NCBI RefSeq assembly: GCF_021271205.1
Contig: NZ_JAIWKS010000001.1
Span: forward strand, 558,001-622,000
Direction: 5' to 3'
DNA length: 64,000 nucleotides
DNA from: Pseudomonas uvaldensis
GTDB taxonomy: Bacteria > Pseudomonadota > Gammaproteobacteria > Pseudomonadales > Pseudomonadaceae
Shown: one piece after another, positions 48,001 through 55,311 of the stretch
How the letters are laid out: each line of letters starts with the position of its first letter
Position numbering within the stretch: the stretch's first letter is position 1
Position numbers and translations under genes: made by a program
Notes under the pieces: generated by a model
The model's database searches: none
What the model saw: the letters and a program-made list of their open reading frames with translations, nothing else
Told to the model about the DNA's origin: nothing

Positions 48001-49140
48001 GGTGCCGTAGGTGCCGGTGAACGTGCCGCCAATGATCGGCCCGCTGTCGGGGCCGGTGGGGATACGATCGGCCCCCTGATGGTCGTTGGGCAAGACGTTG
48101 CCGGTGAGGGTGACCAACGATTCCGACGCTGTACTGGCGTGGCTATCGTCGATCGCCTGGGGCACATCGTCGGTGATATTGACGTCCAGGGTGCCGTTCG
48201 CGCTGTCACCGTCGTTGTCCACGGCCACGACCGGGAACTGTTCAGTGAGGGTATTGGCGCCGGCACCGGCAGGATGGGTTTCGTTGTCCGTGAGGGTGTA
48301 GCTGTAGCTGACGACACCGGTGGCGGGGTTGTAGCCAGTGATGGTCAGGGTGTTGCCCAGTACCGTGGTGATCGATTGAGGAAAACCTGCCGGTACGCCG
48401 CCAGCGATGACGCTGATGCCCCCGATGCTCAGGCTGCTCAGCCCGTCGGGGGCGTTGATGGTGAAGATACCGCTTTGCACCAGCGCCGCCGGGTTGCTGG
48501 CCGAACCGTCGGACAGACTGGCCTCGTCTGCCGTCAGCTCGCCGCCCTCCACGGTCAGCCCGTCGAGGGTCACCGGGTTATCAGGCGTCTCGGGGGTCAC
48601 TGGCGGTACGGTTCCATTGTCACCGTCATCCACATCCCCCGCCAGGCGCAGCAGAGGAAATTCGGGAATCCCGTTGAATCCCGCCGTAGGGAATCCGATG
48701 CTCGGGTCAACCGCCCCGCCCACCTCTTCCAGCAGCACAAAACTGTGTCCCCCCCCAAGGCCGCCCGGGGCATTGCCAGCACCGGGGCCGGCCGCCGTGG
48801 CTTCGCCGGTCTGGGTCGGGTCGGCACCGGCGGCGATGGCTTGTTGCAGCTTCTGCACATCGGTCAGTTGCGCATCACTCGGTGCCGCTGCCTCAGGCGT
48901 CTCGACGCGAGGCGCCTGCCGGGCCAGCAACTGCGAGGTCAGGGTCAGGTCGCTTTCACGTCCGAGGGTCAACTCCTGGCCATTGGCAAGCTGCACGGCC
49001 ACGGCACCCTCGGCACCGGTCACCAGATGCTCACCGGCATACAGTCGATCTCCCTCCACCAGCGGGCGTCGCAGGCCCCCGGCCGCTTGCGCGAAAACCT
49101 GCCCGATTACCTTGCTGACGGTACCGATGAGCGCTGCCAT
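42025..49140 (-). CDS. Giant LapA/MapA-type RTX adhesin with retention module, Ig-like repeats, vWA domain and type I secretion signal
   Basis: A 2371-residue protein. The N-terminal retention module (MAALIGTVSKVIGQVFAQ, LVEGDRLYAGEHLVTG) is followed by TAAG at 115-118, the LapG cleavage motif of LapA. Four or more Ig/VCBS-like repeats follow (each with VEGGEL or TEGGEL and ITTALGNTLTITGFNA), then two cadherin-like units (SVQEGGTVSGNVL; DLQQDGQDLAPGTVNGSDPSATGE), a von Willebrand A domain with MIDAS DVSGS (at about 43860-44445), and RTX nonapeptides (GGAGNDWLYSGAGNDLLDGGTGND; 42330-42840) before a C-terminal secretion signal. The ATG at 49140 is preferred because GGAGG lies seven bases upstream. 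It is secreted by the divergent type I system and probably held at the surface until LapG cuts it; lapG and lapD are not in this window. It is shorter than Pf0-1 LapA (over 5000 residues), and closer in layout to MapA. Confidence 0.9.
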   Translation of the reverse strand: MAALIGTVSKVIGQVFAQAAGGLRRPLVEGDRLYAGEHLVTGAEGAVAVQLANGQELTLGRESDLTLTSQLLARQAPRVETPEAAAPSDAQLTDVQKLQQAIAAGADPTQTGEATAAGPGAGNAPGGLGGGHSFVLLEEVGGAVDPSIGFPTAGFNGIPEFPLLRLAGDVDDGDNGTVPPVTPETPDNPVTLDGLTVEGGELTADEASLSDGSASNPAALVQSGIFTINAPDGLSSLSIGGISVIAGGVPAGFPQSITTVLGNTLTITGYNPATGVVSYSYTLTDNETHPAGAGANTLTEQFPVVAVDNDGDSANGTLDVNITDDVPQAIDDSHASTASESLVTLTGNVLPNDHQGADRIPTGPDSGPIIGGTFTGTYGTLVLNPNGTYTYTLNTSDPQFIALHGGGSGTETFTYTLTDADGDTSTANLVLQVHNNDDPVIIQGLDTEGGELTVREQHLADGTSPDAPALTQSGTFTVTALDGVQNLSVGGITVVSGGVAAGFPQSITTALGNTLTITGFNAVTGVVSYSYTLLDNEAHPNASGANSLSEQFAVVVTDDNGTTATDSLDVNIVDDLPQAVDDSNAGTASETQLTLSGSVLTNDSQGADTVASGPITPGTFTGTYGTLVLNADGSYTYTLNTSDPQFIALHGGGSGTETFTYTLTDADGDTSTANLVLQVHNNDDPVIIQGLDTEGGELTVREQHLADGTSPDAPALTQSGTFTVTALDGVQNLSVGGITVVSGGVAAGFPQSITTALGNTLTITGFNAVTGVVSYSYTLLDNEAHPNANGANSLSEQFTVVATDDNGTTATGNLDVNIIDDVPKAVDDSNGTASESSLTLTGNVLTNDTEGADHVASGPVTAGTFTGTYGTLVLNADGSYTYTLNTADADFKGLHGGGSGTETFTYTLTDADGDTSTANLVLQVHNNDDPVILDGLDTEGGELVVQENNLSDGTSPDAPALTQSGTFTVTALDGVQTLSVGGINVVTGGVVAGFPQSITTALGNTLTITGFNAITGVVSYSYTLLDNESHPNANGANSLSEQFTVVATDDNGTTATGNLDVNIVDDLPTAHADSASVQEGGTVSGNVLDNDVGGADGPAPSGAVIGVRAGDDTSTPAIGGLNIQINGTYGYLTLDANGNAVYHSNPDSVSAPGATDVFTYTVRDADGDESTTTITINVHDVCLIATPDQDISVDEKALDLQQDGQDLAPGTVNGSDPSATGETAMGSLVGSVTGATGAVTFTLVGNATGAYGQLLLNPDGSYTYTLTSPATTTPHANDGPNVMTESFTYQATDSLGNTVTSTIVINIVDDVPQAHCDTASVLEGGTVSGNVLYNDVLGADGGTIIGIRVGNDTSTPAIGGLNTQINGTYGYLTLDANGNAVYHSNPDSVGAPGATDVFTYTVRDADGDESTTTITIDVHNSCLVAETDQDITVYEKALDLQQDGQDLAPGTVNGSDPSATGETATGSLVGSVTGATGAVTFTLVGNATGAYGQLLLNPDGSYTYTLTSPATTTPHVNDGPNVLSESFTYEATDALGNKATGSLVVNIVDDVPTTVASERSVTAVEIDSNLLIVLDVSGSMADPSGVPGLSRLDLAKQAISALLDKYDDMGDVKVQLVTFSSSATDQTSVWVDVATAKTLLTNLSAGGGTNYDAAVAAAKTAFVTSGQLTGAQNVGYFFSDGKPTSGQETGTADEAAWKAFLDANGIKNYAIGLGSGVSNANLDPLAYDGSTHTDTNAVVVTDLNQLNSVLSGTVQGVPVTGSLLGEGGSFGADGGFVKSLVVDGTTYSYNPAANGGQGALTASGGANHGTFNTVDNTLSIATDHDGTLVVNLDTGEYNYTSQTTTSTLITENIGYTVSDNDGDLANSTLVIKVVPNSAPVAMDDHIITNVLSGNIVVPGELLLGNDSDANGDPLTASPTGFNTGWIARGADFTGTTGTVSFTGHNVQSINLDRSTFVANAAAMTAVLVVSGALGAVSNNNANDEDRLNISLKQGETLTLDHNLAAGRIALEYSLNGGPFIAINDGASFTAAADGNYQIHVTNIPNPGNGNVNASENYQLTLTVNYAGAQDSTPDYHGTYTASDNHGGSDSAAVDISYQAGHTLTGTSGDDVLLAGNGDNILSAGDGNDILSAGTGNNTLHGGAGNDWLYSGAGNDLLDGGTGNDTASYAHATAGVTVNLSLLAAQNTWGSGTDTLGSIENLVGSNFNDTLTGNGGNNRIDGGLGHDVLNGGGGDDILIGGLGNNTLTGGSGADTFQWQAGNSGHDVVTDFTPGLDKLDLSQLLLGESGSSASLDDYLHFTVTGSGASVITSIDVSTTAGANPNQTIDLAGVDLASHYGVTPGAGGIISGGADTATIINGMLNDHSLKVDTV
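44560..45580 (-). repeat. Two-unit 720-bp in-frame repeat in the adhesin gene
   Basis: The block around 44601-44840 (GCGTCGTGGTGGCGGGAGAG) recurs at 45321-45560, 720 bases (240 codons) apart and nearly identical. It encodes the DLQQDGQDLAPGTVNGSDPSATGE units. In-frame periodicity allows repeat number to change by recombination without frameshift. Confidence 0.8.
46769..48000 (-). repeat. Near-identical 738-bp in-frame repeat units in the adhesin gene
   Basis: The word GTGCATCCGGGCTGGTGCC at 47001 returns at 47739, 738 bases (246 codons) later. About 500 bases around it are almost identical, and diverged versions continue to 45900 and 48560. The units encode the TEGGELTVREQHLADGTS repeats. 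The low divergence between the two central units suggests recent homogenisation. Confidence 0.85.
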
Positions 49141-49589
49141 GTGCATTCCTCCGTTGCCAACCGCGGTCGGCATGTCTGGGTGAAGAAGCGATGCCTGAAG
49201 AGCCCCCCGGAAATCTGGAAAATCTGCCAGGTTTCACAGGATCCGAAGGGCTAGCTCTTTGCCACAATGACAAAAAACCGTCGCAAAACATCACCCTTCA
49301 TTTCGCTCTTTCGACCACTTCCCCACGTCGTTCAAAAATTTCCATGGAACTTTTATTGACGCCTAAAAGCCGTCAGAACCCGCATTTTCAAAGGTTTTCG
49401 CTTTGAACAATGTGCCGCTTTTTTCTAAGCACATAAGTTTTTTTCGGAATAACCGCTATGAGAAATTCTTCTTAGGTTTCTCGCAGGATGTTCTTAGCTG
49501 TGTTGTTACAAGGTTGAAACGGTTTTGATCTTAAATACGTCAAGATTTTGGCGACACAGAAGCACAACAGACCTCAGGAGATGCACCCC
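49141..49589. other. 449-bp intergenic region between the adhesin and its secretion genes
   Basis: This AT-richer stretch must contain promoters for both directions. CTTAGG / CTTAGC words and a run of T at 49438-49443 are visible, but no sigma-54 site, clear -10/-35 pair or FleQ box could be assigned by eye. No small gene is supported. Confidence 0.4.
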
Positions 49590-50948
49590 ATGCGCGTTTT
49601 ATCCCCCCTCTGCAGCGCGGTTTTGCTGGCCATGGCCTGCTCTTCTCACGCCCAGGCCATGTCATTGACCGAAGCGATCCAGAGCACCATCGCGACCCAT
49701 CCGGAACTGGCCCAACGAGTGGACAGCCGTCTGTCGGCCAATGAAGACGTCAAGGTCGCCAGGGGGGGCTTTTTCCCGTCGGTGGATTTGAATGCCGGCT
49801 ACGGCCGGGGCTACAGCGATAACCCCAGTACTCGGGGACAAGGCGACCACCACACGAATGTCCTGACTTACACCCAGTCGGAGTTGCGCCTGCGGCAGAT
49901 GCTCTTTGACGGTTTCAACACCACCAACGAAGTGGAACGCACCAAAGGCGTGGTCAACTCCCGCGCCTATTACGCCCAGGGCACTGCCCAGGACTTGGCC
50001 CTGCGCACCATCGAGGTCTATCTGGAAGTGCTCAAGCGCCGCGAACTGGTGACCCTGGCCAAGAACAACCTGCAAGCCCACCTGCGAGTCAACGACCAGA
50101 TCGGCCTGCGCACCGAGCGCGGGGTGGGCAGCACCGCCGACTCCGACCAGTCCAATGCCCGCCGCGCCCTGGCGGAAAACAACTACGACACCGCCCAGGT
50201 AGACCTGGCCGACGCCGAGGCGAACTTCTACAGCGTGGTCGGACGCATGCCCGACGAGCTGGAAACGCCCCCCTCGACCCGGGGCGAGATCCCCGCAGAC
50301 CTGCGCCAGGCCCAGCAAAGCATGGTAGAGAACAACCCGTACCTGAAATCGGCCCAGGCCGACATACAGTCCGCCCAGAGCCAGTACGAGTCGGCCAAGT
50401 CGCCGTTCTACCCACGTTTCGACGCCGAAGCGGCGGTGGGTGCCAATAACAACATCGGTGGCGAAGAAGGCCATGACAACAACTGGCGGGTCGGTGTGGT
50501 GATGAACTACAACCTGTTCCGCGGCGGTAGCGACAAAGCGCGACTGGCCTCCAATTCCCACCAGATCAACCAGGCCATGGACATTCGTAACAACGCCCTG
50601 CGCCAGCTCAACGAAGACACGCGCCTGGCCTGGAACGCCATGAACAATGCCCGCAAACAGACCCCCACCGCCCGGGAATATGCCGACACCACCGCCCGTG
50701 TCCGGGCGGCGTACCAGGATCAGTTCGGCCTCGGCCAGCGGACCCTGCTCGACCTGCTCGACAGCGAAAACGAGCTGTACAACGCCAACCGTCGTTACAC
50801 GGAAGTCCGCTACACCGAGGAATACTCGATGTACCGCGTGCTGGCGAACATGGGCGTGTTGCTGAGCAAGCAGCGGGTAGTACTGCCCGCTGACGCAGTT
50901 GCCCAGACCGAGGTCAAGAACGAAGCGCGGTTGCCTGAACTGAAGTAG
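49590..50948 (+). CDS. TolC-family outer-membrane channel of the adhesin type I secretion system (LapE-like)
   Basis: A 452-residue protein with signal peptide (MRVLSPLCSAVLLAMACSSHAQA) and the TolC-fold halves: SLTEAIQSTIATHPEL...ARGGFFPSVDLNAGYGR and NNPYLKSAQADIQSAQSQYESAKSPFYPRFDAEAAVG. The late motif QFGLGQRTLLDLLDSENELYNANRRY is typical of the outer-membrane proteins of RTX adhesin systems. The ATG at 49590 has AGGAG nine bases upstream; an ATG at 49581 overlaps that site. It is first of a three-gene operon with the ABC and HlyD partners. Confidence 0.92.
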   Translation: MRVLSPLCSAVLLAMACSSHAQAMSLTEAIQSTIATHPELAQRVDSRLSANEDVKVARGGFFPSVDLNAGYGRGYSDNPSTRGQGDHHTNVLTYTQSELRLRQMLFDGFNTTNEVERTKGVVNSRAYYAQGTAQDLALRTIEVYLEVLKRRELVTLAKNNLQAHLRVNDQIGLRTERGVGSTADSDQSNARRALAENNYDTAQVDLADAEANFYSVVGRMPDELETPPSTRGEIPADLRQAQQSMVENNPYLKSAQADIQSAQSQYESAKSPFYPRFDAEAAVGANNNIGGEEGHDNNWRVGVVMNYNLFRGGSDKARLASNSHQINQAMDIRNNALRQLNEDTRLAWNAMNNARKQTPTAREYADTTARVRAAYQDQFGLGQRTLLDLLDSENELYNANRRYTEVRYTEEYSMYRVLANMGVLLSKQRVVLPADAVAQTEVKNEARLPELK

Positions 50949-50966
50949 TCCACGGGGAGCGATCCG

Positions 50967-53126
50967 ATGACCAGCATGGCACCCGCAACGCCCAGCGCCG
51001 ATCCGCGCGTGACTGTCGATGACCCATTGCTGGACGGTCTGTTGATCCTCTGCAAACTCCATGGCGCGACGGCCAGCCGCGCCAGCCTCAGCGCCGGGCT
51101 TCCAATGGCGCACCAACGGCTGAGCCCGGACCTGCTGCCACGCGCGGCGGCCCGGGTCGGTTTGCAGGCGCGGGTGCTGCGTCGCAAGCTGGCCGAAATT
51201 TCACCGCTCAACCTGCCGGTGATGCTGATTCTCGCCGGTGGCCGCTGTGCGGTGCTGCGGCGCTGGGGTGAGGATGGCCAAGCGTTGATTTTGCCCAGCG
51301 AAGCCGATGGCGGCGAACAATGGGTCAACGCAGAGGAACTGGCCCTCGACTACAGCGGCCAGGCCCTGTTCGCCCGACCACGCCATGAACTCGAAGACCT
51401 GCGAGCACCCTTGGTGCCACGGGTCGAGGCCTGGTTTCGGGATACCTTGAAACTGTCGCGCTGGCTGTACAGCGACGCGATCCTGGCGAGCCTGCTGATC
51501 AACCTGCTCGGGCTGATGGTCCCGCTGTTCGTCATGCAGACCTACGACCGCGTGGTGCCGAACCAGGCCACGTCCACCCTGTGGGTGCTGGCCGTGGGGC
51601 TGTTGATCGGCACGGGATTCGAGCTGGTGCTACGAGTGGTGCGCGCCCACTTGCTGGACACGGCCGGCAGGAAAACCGATGTGATTCTCTCCGCGACCCT
51701 GTTCGAGCGCATCACCGGGATGGCCATGAAGGCACGGCCAGTGACCATCGGCGGTTTCGCCCAGAGCATCCACGACTTCCAGGGGCTGCGGGAATTTCTC
51801 ACGGCTGTCACCTTGACCAGCCTGATTGACCTGCCCTTCGCCGTGCTGATGCTGCTGGTGATCGGCCTGCTGGGGGGCTGGCTGGTGGTGATTCCGGTGG
51901 TGGCTTTTCCGATCACCATTGTCTTCGCCATGATCATCCAGGCACGCCTGCGCGACACCGTGCAAAAAAGCCTGGCCCTGGGCGCCCAACGCCAGGCCCT
52001 GCTGATCGAAACCCTCGGCGGTCTGGAAACCCTCAAGGCCTGCAGCGCCGAAAGCGAGCGTCAGCATCAGTGGGAAAGCACCCACGGCGCCCTCACCCGC
52101 CTGGACAGCCATGCGCGCAACCTCTCGGCCCTGGCGACCAACGGTACGCTGTTCCTGCAACAACTGGCCGGCATGGCGACCATCGTTGCCGGCGTCTACA
52201 GCATCATCGCCGGCAACCTCAGCGTCGGTGCGCTGGTGGCAAGCTACATGCTGGGCAGCCGGGTTCTCGCGCCGCTGGGACAAATCGCCGGGCTGATCAC
52301 GCGTTACCAGCAGGCCCAACTCACCATGCGCAGCACCGACGCCTTGATGGCCTTGCCCCAGGAGCGCGACGCCAAACAGCGGCCATTGGACCATCCTCAA
52401 TTACAAGGTGCCCTGGACATCCAGGGCGTGACGTTCCACTACAACGGCCAGAACACCCCGGCCCTGGCGAACGTGAGCTTCAGCCTCAAGCCCGGCGAGC
52501 GGGTCGGGATCATCGGCCGCAGCGGCTCGGGCAAAAGCACCCTGGCACGGCTGGTGATGGGGTTCTATGCACCGGAGGAAGGTCAGTTACTGCTCGATGG
52601 CCTGGACCTGCGACAACTGGACGTCGCCGACCTTCGGCAACAGATCGGTTACGTTGCCCATGACCTGCCGCTGCTGGCCGGCAGCCTGCGGGACAACCTG
52701 ACCCTCGGCGCTCGCTACATCAGCGACGCACGCATGCTGGAAGTGGCGGAACTGACCGGCGTCACCGAACTGGCCCGCCAACATCCCCAAGGCTTCGACC
52801 GCCCGGTGGGCGAACGTGGCCAGTTGCTGTCCGGTGGGCAGCGCCAGGCGGTACTGCTGGCCCGGGCGCTGCTGCTCGATCCACCGATTCTGCTGCTGGA
52901 CGAACCCACCAGTGCCATGGACAACAGCAGCGAAGATGCCTTGCGGCAAAAACTCCAGAACCACGTCCAGGGCAAGACCGTGCTGCTGGTCACCCACCGC
53001 ACCTCGATGTTGAGCCTGGTGGAGCGGCTGGTGGTGCTGGACAACGGTCGGGTCGTGGCGGATGGGCCCAAGGACGTGGTGATCGATGCGTTGCGCAAGG
53101 GGCGAGTGGGTTCCGGGGCGGTTTAA
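50967..53126 (+). CDS. Type I secretion ABC transporter with degenerate peptidase-C39-like domain (LapB-like)
   Basis: A 719-residue inner-membrane ATPase. The N-terminal C39-like domain (1-150) has no catalytic Cys in the DCGxxC context (LLILCKLHGATASRASL), as in transporters for RTX proteins that are not cut on export. A six-span membrane domain follows (about 165-450), then the nucleotide-binding domain with Walker A GRSGSGKS, signature LSGGQRQ and Walker B ILLLDEP. It starts 18 bases after the TolC-like gene with a GGGGAG site. Confidence 0.94.
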   Translation: MTSMAPATPSADPRVTVDDPLLDGLLILCKLHGATASRASLSAGLPMAHQRLSPDLLPRAAARVGLQARVLRRKLAEISPLNLPVMLILAGGRCAVLRRWGEDGQALILPSEADGGEQWVNAEELALDYSGQALFARPRHELEDLRAPLVPRVEAWFRDTLKLSRWLYSDAILASLLINLLGLMVPLFVMQTYDRVVPNQATSTLWVLAVGLLIGTGFELVLRVVRAHLLDTAGRKTDVILSATLFERITGMAMKARPVTIGGFAQSIHDFQGLREFLTAVTLTSLIDLPFAVLMLLVIGLLGGWLVVIPVVAFPITIVFAMIIQARLRDTVQKSLALGAQRQALLIETLGGLETLKACSAESERQHQWESTHGALTRLDSHARNLSALATNGTLFLQQLAGMATIVAGVYSIIAGNLSVGALVASYMLGSRVLAPLGQIAGLITRYQQAQLTMRSTDALMALPQERDAKQRPLDHPQLQGALDIQGVTFHYNGQNTPALANVSFSLKPGERVGIIGRSGSGKSTLARLVMGFYAPEEGQLLLDGLDLRQLDVADLRQQIGYVAHDLPLLAGSLRDNLTLGARYISDARMLEVAELTGVTELARQHPQGFDRPVGERGQLLSGGQRQAVLLARALLLDPPILLLDEPTSAMDNSSEDALRQKLQNHVQGKTVLLVTHRTSMLSLVERLVVLDNGRVVADGPKDVVIDALRKGRVGSGAV

Positions 53127-53198
53127 CAGCTTCCATGCCTGCTCGCTCCCATCGGTCATGTGCCGAGCTTCAACTTCATTTAACCGACGAGTACCGCC

Positions 53199-54563
53199 AT
53201 GTCTGCTCAAACATCCGATTCCGCCGCCCGAAGCTACTTCGGCAGCTTCAGCAAAAGCGCCGAAAGCGAGTTCATGTCGGAAACCACCGGGGCTGCGTTG
53301 CAGGATTCGCCCCGTCGGTCCCGCGTCACGGTGTGGCTGGCCGCCGGGCTGATTATCACCGGGCTGGTGTGGGCGAAGCTGGCGGTCTTGCAGGAAGTCA
53401 CCACCGGTGAAGGCAAGGCGATTCCGTCGAGCAAGGTGCAGGTCATCCAGAACCTGGAGGGCGGCATCGTCACCGAGATTTTCGTGCGCGAAGGCCAGAT
53501 GGTGAACAAGGGCGATACGCTGCTGCGCCTGGACGACACGCGCTATCTTTCCAACAAGGGTGAAAGCGAAGCCGACCGGTACGCCCTGATGGCCCAGGTC
53601 GAGCGCCTGTCGGCCGAGGCCGAGGGCCGGCCGTTCCAGGTATCCGCCGAAGTGACCGCCAAGGCACCGCAGGTGGCCGAAGACGAGCGCTCGCTGTATG
53701 AACAACGGCAGCGGCGCTTGGCCAGCGAACAACGCACCCTGACCGAACAACTGCGGCAGAAAACCCAGGAGCTGGCGGAGTTTCGCTCCAAGCAAGGCCA
53801 ATTCAGTTCCGCCCTGGCCCTGCTGCAGGAAGAAATGAACATGTCCGCACCGCTGGTGAAAACCGGGGCGGTGTCGCCGGTGGAAATCCTGCGGCTCAAA
53901 CGCAGCGCGGTAGAAGTCCGCGGCTCGCTCAACGCCACCACCCTGGCAATTCCCCGGGCCGAATCGGCGATCAACGAGATCAAGAGCAAGATCGACGAAT
54001 CGGAACAGAGCTTCCGCTCGGACGCAGCCAAGGAGCTCAACGAGAAACGCACCGATCTGTCGAAAATCACCGCTTCGAGCATCGCCATCGACGACCGCGT
54101 GACCCGCACCACCGTCGTCTCGCCGGTGCACGGCGTGATCAAACAACTGAAGGTAAACACCATCGGCGGCGTGGTCCAGCCGGGCAGCGACATGGTGGAA
54201 ATCGTGCCCCTGGAAGACAACCTGCTGATCGAAGCCAAGGTCCGCCCACAGGACGTGGCCTTCCTCCATCCGGGCCAGAAAGCCATGGTCAAGTTCAGCG
54301 CCTACGACTACACCATCTATGGCGGTCTGAGCGCCAGGCTCGAACTGATCGGTGCCGACACCATCACCGACGACAAGGGCAACAGCTTCTACCTGATCCA
54401 GGTGCGCACCGATAAGAACCACCTGGGCGGCGATGCCAAGCCGTTGCTGATCATCCCGGGGATGGTGGCGACGGTGGATATCATCACCGGGGAGAAAAGT
54501 GTGTTGGATTACTTGCTCAAGCCGGTGTTGAAGGCCAGGACCGAGGCGATGCGGGAGCGCTGA
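53199..54563 (+). CDS. HlyD-family membrane fusion protein (LapC-like)
   Basis: A 454-residue periplasmic adaptor. It has one N-terminal membrane span (VTVWLAAGLIITGLVWAKLAVL), a lipoyl-like half (EGKAIPSSKVQVIQNLEGGIVTEIFVREGQMVNKGDTLLRLDDTRY), a long coiled coil (about 110-290), and the second lipoyl half with the HlyD signature (VVSPVHGVIKQLKVNTIGGVVQPGSDMVEIVPLEDNLLIEAKVRPQDVAFL). It joins the ABC transporter to the TolC-like channel. A REPIN follows the gene. Confidence 0.94.
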   Translation: MSAQTSDSAARSYFGSFSKSAESEFMSETTGAALQDSPRRSRVTVWLAAGLIITGLVWAKLAVLQEVTTGEGKAIPSSKVQVIQNLEGGIVTEIFVREGQMVNKGDTLLRLDDTRYLSNKGESEADRYALMAQVERLSAEAEGRPFQVSAEVTAKAPQVAEDERSLYEQRQRRLASEQRTLTEQLRQKTQELAEFRSKQGQFSSALALLQEEMNMSAPLVKTGAVSPVEILRLKRSAVEVRGSLNATTLAIPRAESAINEIKSKIDESEQSFRSDAAKELNEKRTDLSKITASSIAIDDRVTRTTVVSPVHGVIKQLKVNTIGGVVQPGSDMVEIVPLEDNLLIEAKVRPQDVAFLHPGQKAMVKFSAYDYTIYGGLSARLELIGADTITDDKGNSFYLIQVRTDKNHLGGDAKPLLIIPGMVATVDIITGEKSVLDYLLKPVLKARTEAMRER

Positions 54564-54597
54564 TATCCTCAGAAGAATGTGTTGTTTGATACGCCGC

Positions 54598-54689
54598 CTT
54601 CGCGAGCAAGCCCGCTCCCACAGTGGATCTGCGACGGACACTCATTCGCCCACTGGAGATCTACTGTGGGAGCGGGCTTGCTCGCGAAG
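54598..54689. repeat. REPIN: 27-bp perfect inverted repeat
   Basis: The left arm (54598-54624) begins CTTCGCGAGCAAGCCCGC and the right arm (54663-54689) ends GCGGGCTTGCTCGCGAAG, with a 38-base spacer. It lies between the convergent secretion operon and tapT-like gene, where it could end both transcripts. It is the most perfect of the REP elements in the window. Confidence 0.85.
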
Positions 54690-54707
54690 AAGCCCACAAG
54701 AACAACC

Positions 54708-55304
54708 TCATTTTCCCGCATGATTACGCTGAAACGTCTCCTCCCCCATCGCCGCAATCTGCCCCTCGATCAACGCCTCGAACGGCCTGAGCAACGGCTC
54801 GAAACTGTCCGGTGCTTCAAGCACCTGCAACGCCTGGACAATCGCCTCCACCGTCGACAATGCCCCCGGCCCCGGTGCCTTGCGCAGACGGTAGCGGGAC
54901 ATACCACCGTCGGCCAGGGTTACCCTCGGCAACGCCGCCAGCAGCGGATTGAGGTGCAGCAGCTTGCGCGCCTTGCGCCAGGTGCCGTCAGGGACAACCA
55001 ACAGGATGGGCTCATCGGACGCCGCACAGGTTTGCAACGGCTGCGCCTCATCGCCGGGAAATAACAGTCGGGCCTGATAGCCCGGTGGGTTGAGCAATCG
55101 TGGCAAGTCTTCGAACACCTCGCCCACGATCAACTCGGCGTTGTTCAGGCCCAAGGCCGCCAGCCGGGCGGTGTTCAGGGCATGATTCACTTCGCTGGGA
55201 TGCTGCAACAGCAAGACCCGGGTGCGGCTGTCGAGACTCGGGATCAAGGGGCAAAGGCAATGGCTCTGCGGTCGCTGGCAGCGTGGGCAATGAATTCTGG
55301 ACAT
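54708..55304 (-). CDS. tapT: DTW-domain tRNA-uridine aminocarboxypropyltransferase
   Basis: A 198-residue protein. The N-terminal zinc cysteines CPRCQRPQSHCLCP and the family motif DGTW (in VVPDGTWRKARKL) are present, with SRYRLRKAP following. E. coli TapT (YfiP) uses SAM to make acp3U47 in tRNA; this protein has similar size and motifs. It is directly upstream of, and in the same direction as, no related gene; gbuR lies seven bases before it and may be co-transcribed by read-through. Confidence 0.88.
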   Translation of the reverse strand: MSRIHCPRCQRPQSHCLCPLIPSLDSRTRVLLLQHPSEVNHALNTARLAALGLNNAELIVGEVFEDLPRLLNPPGYQARLLFPGDEAQPLQTCAASDEPILLVVPDGTWRKARKLLHLNPLLAALPRVTLADGGMSRYRLRKAPGPGALSTVEAIVQALQVLEAPDSFEPLLRPFEALIEGQIAAMGEETFQRNHAGK

Positions 55305-55311
55305 GGGGACC

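Noticed and set aside
44560..48560. CRISPR-like or tandem satellite array
   Set aside because: The repeats are long, in-frame coding units of an adhesin, with no short repeat-spacer pattern and no cas genes.
43615..49254. A 1879-codon open frame on the plus strand
   Set aside because: It is the antisense shadow of the repetitive, GC-rich adhesin gene. Its composition (His, Arg, Gly, Val) has no family features, while the minus-strand frame has clear domains.
52587..54641. A 684-codon minus-strand frame opposite the secretion genes
   Set aside because: Antisense to the ABC and HlyD genes, whose motifs are complete; low-complexity His/Gln/Arg composition.
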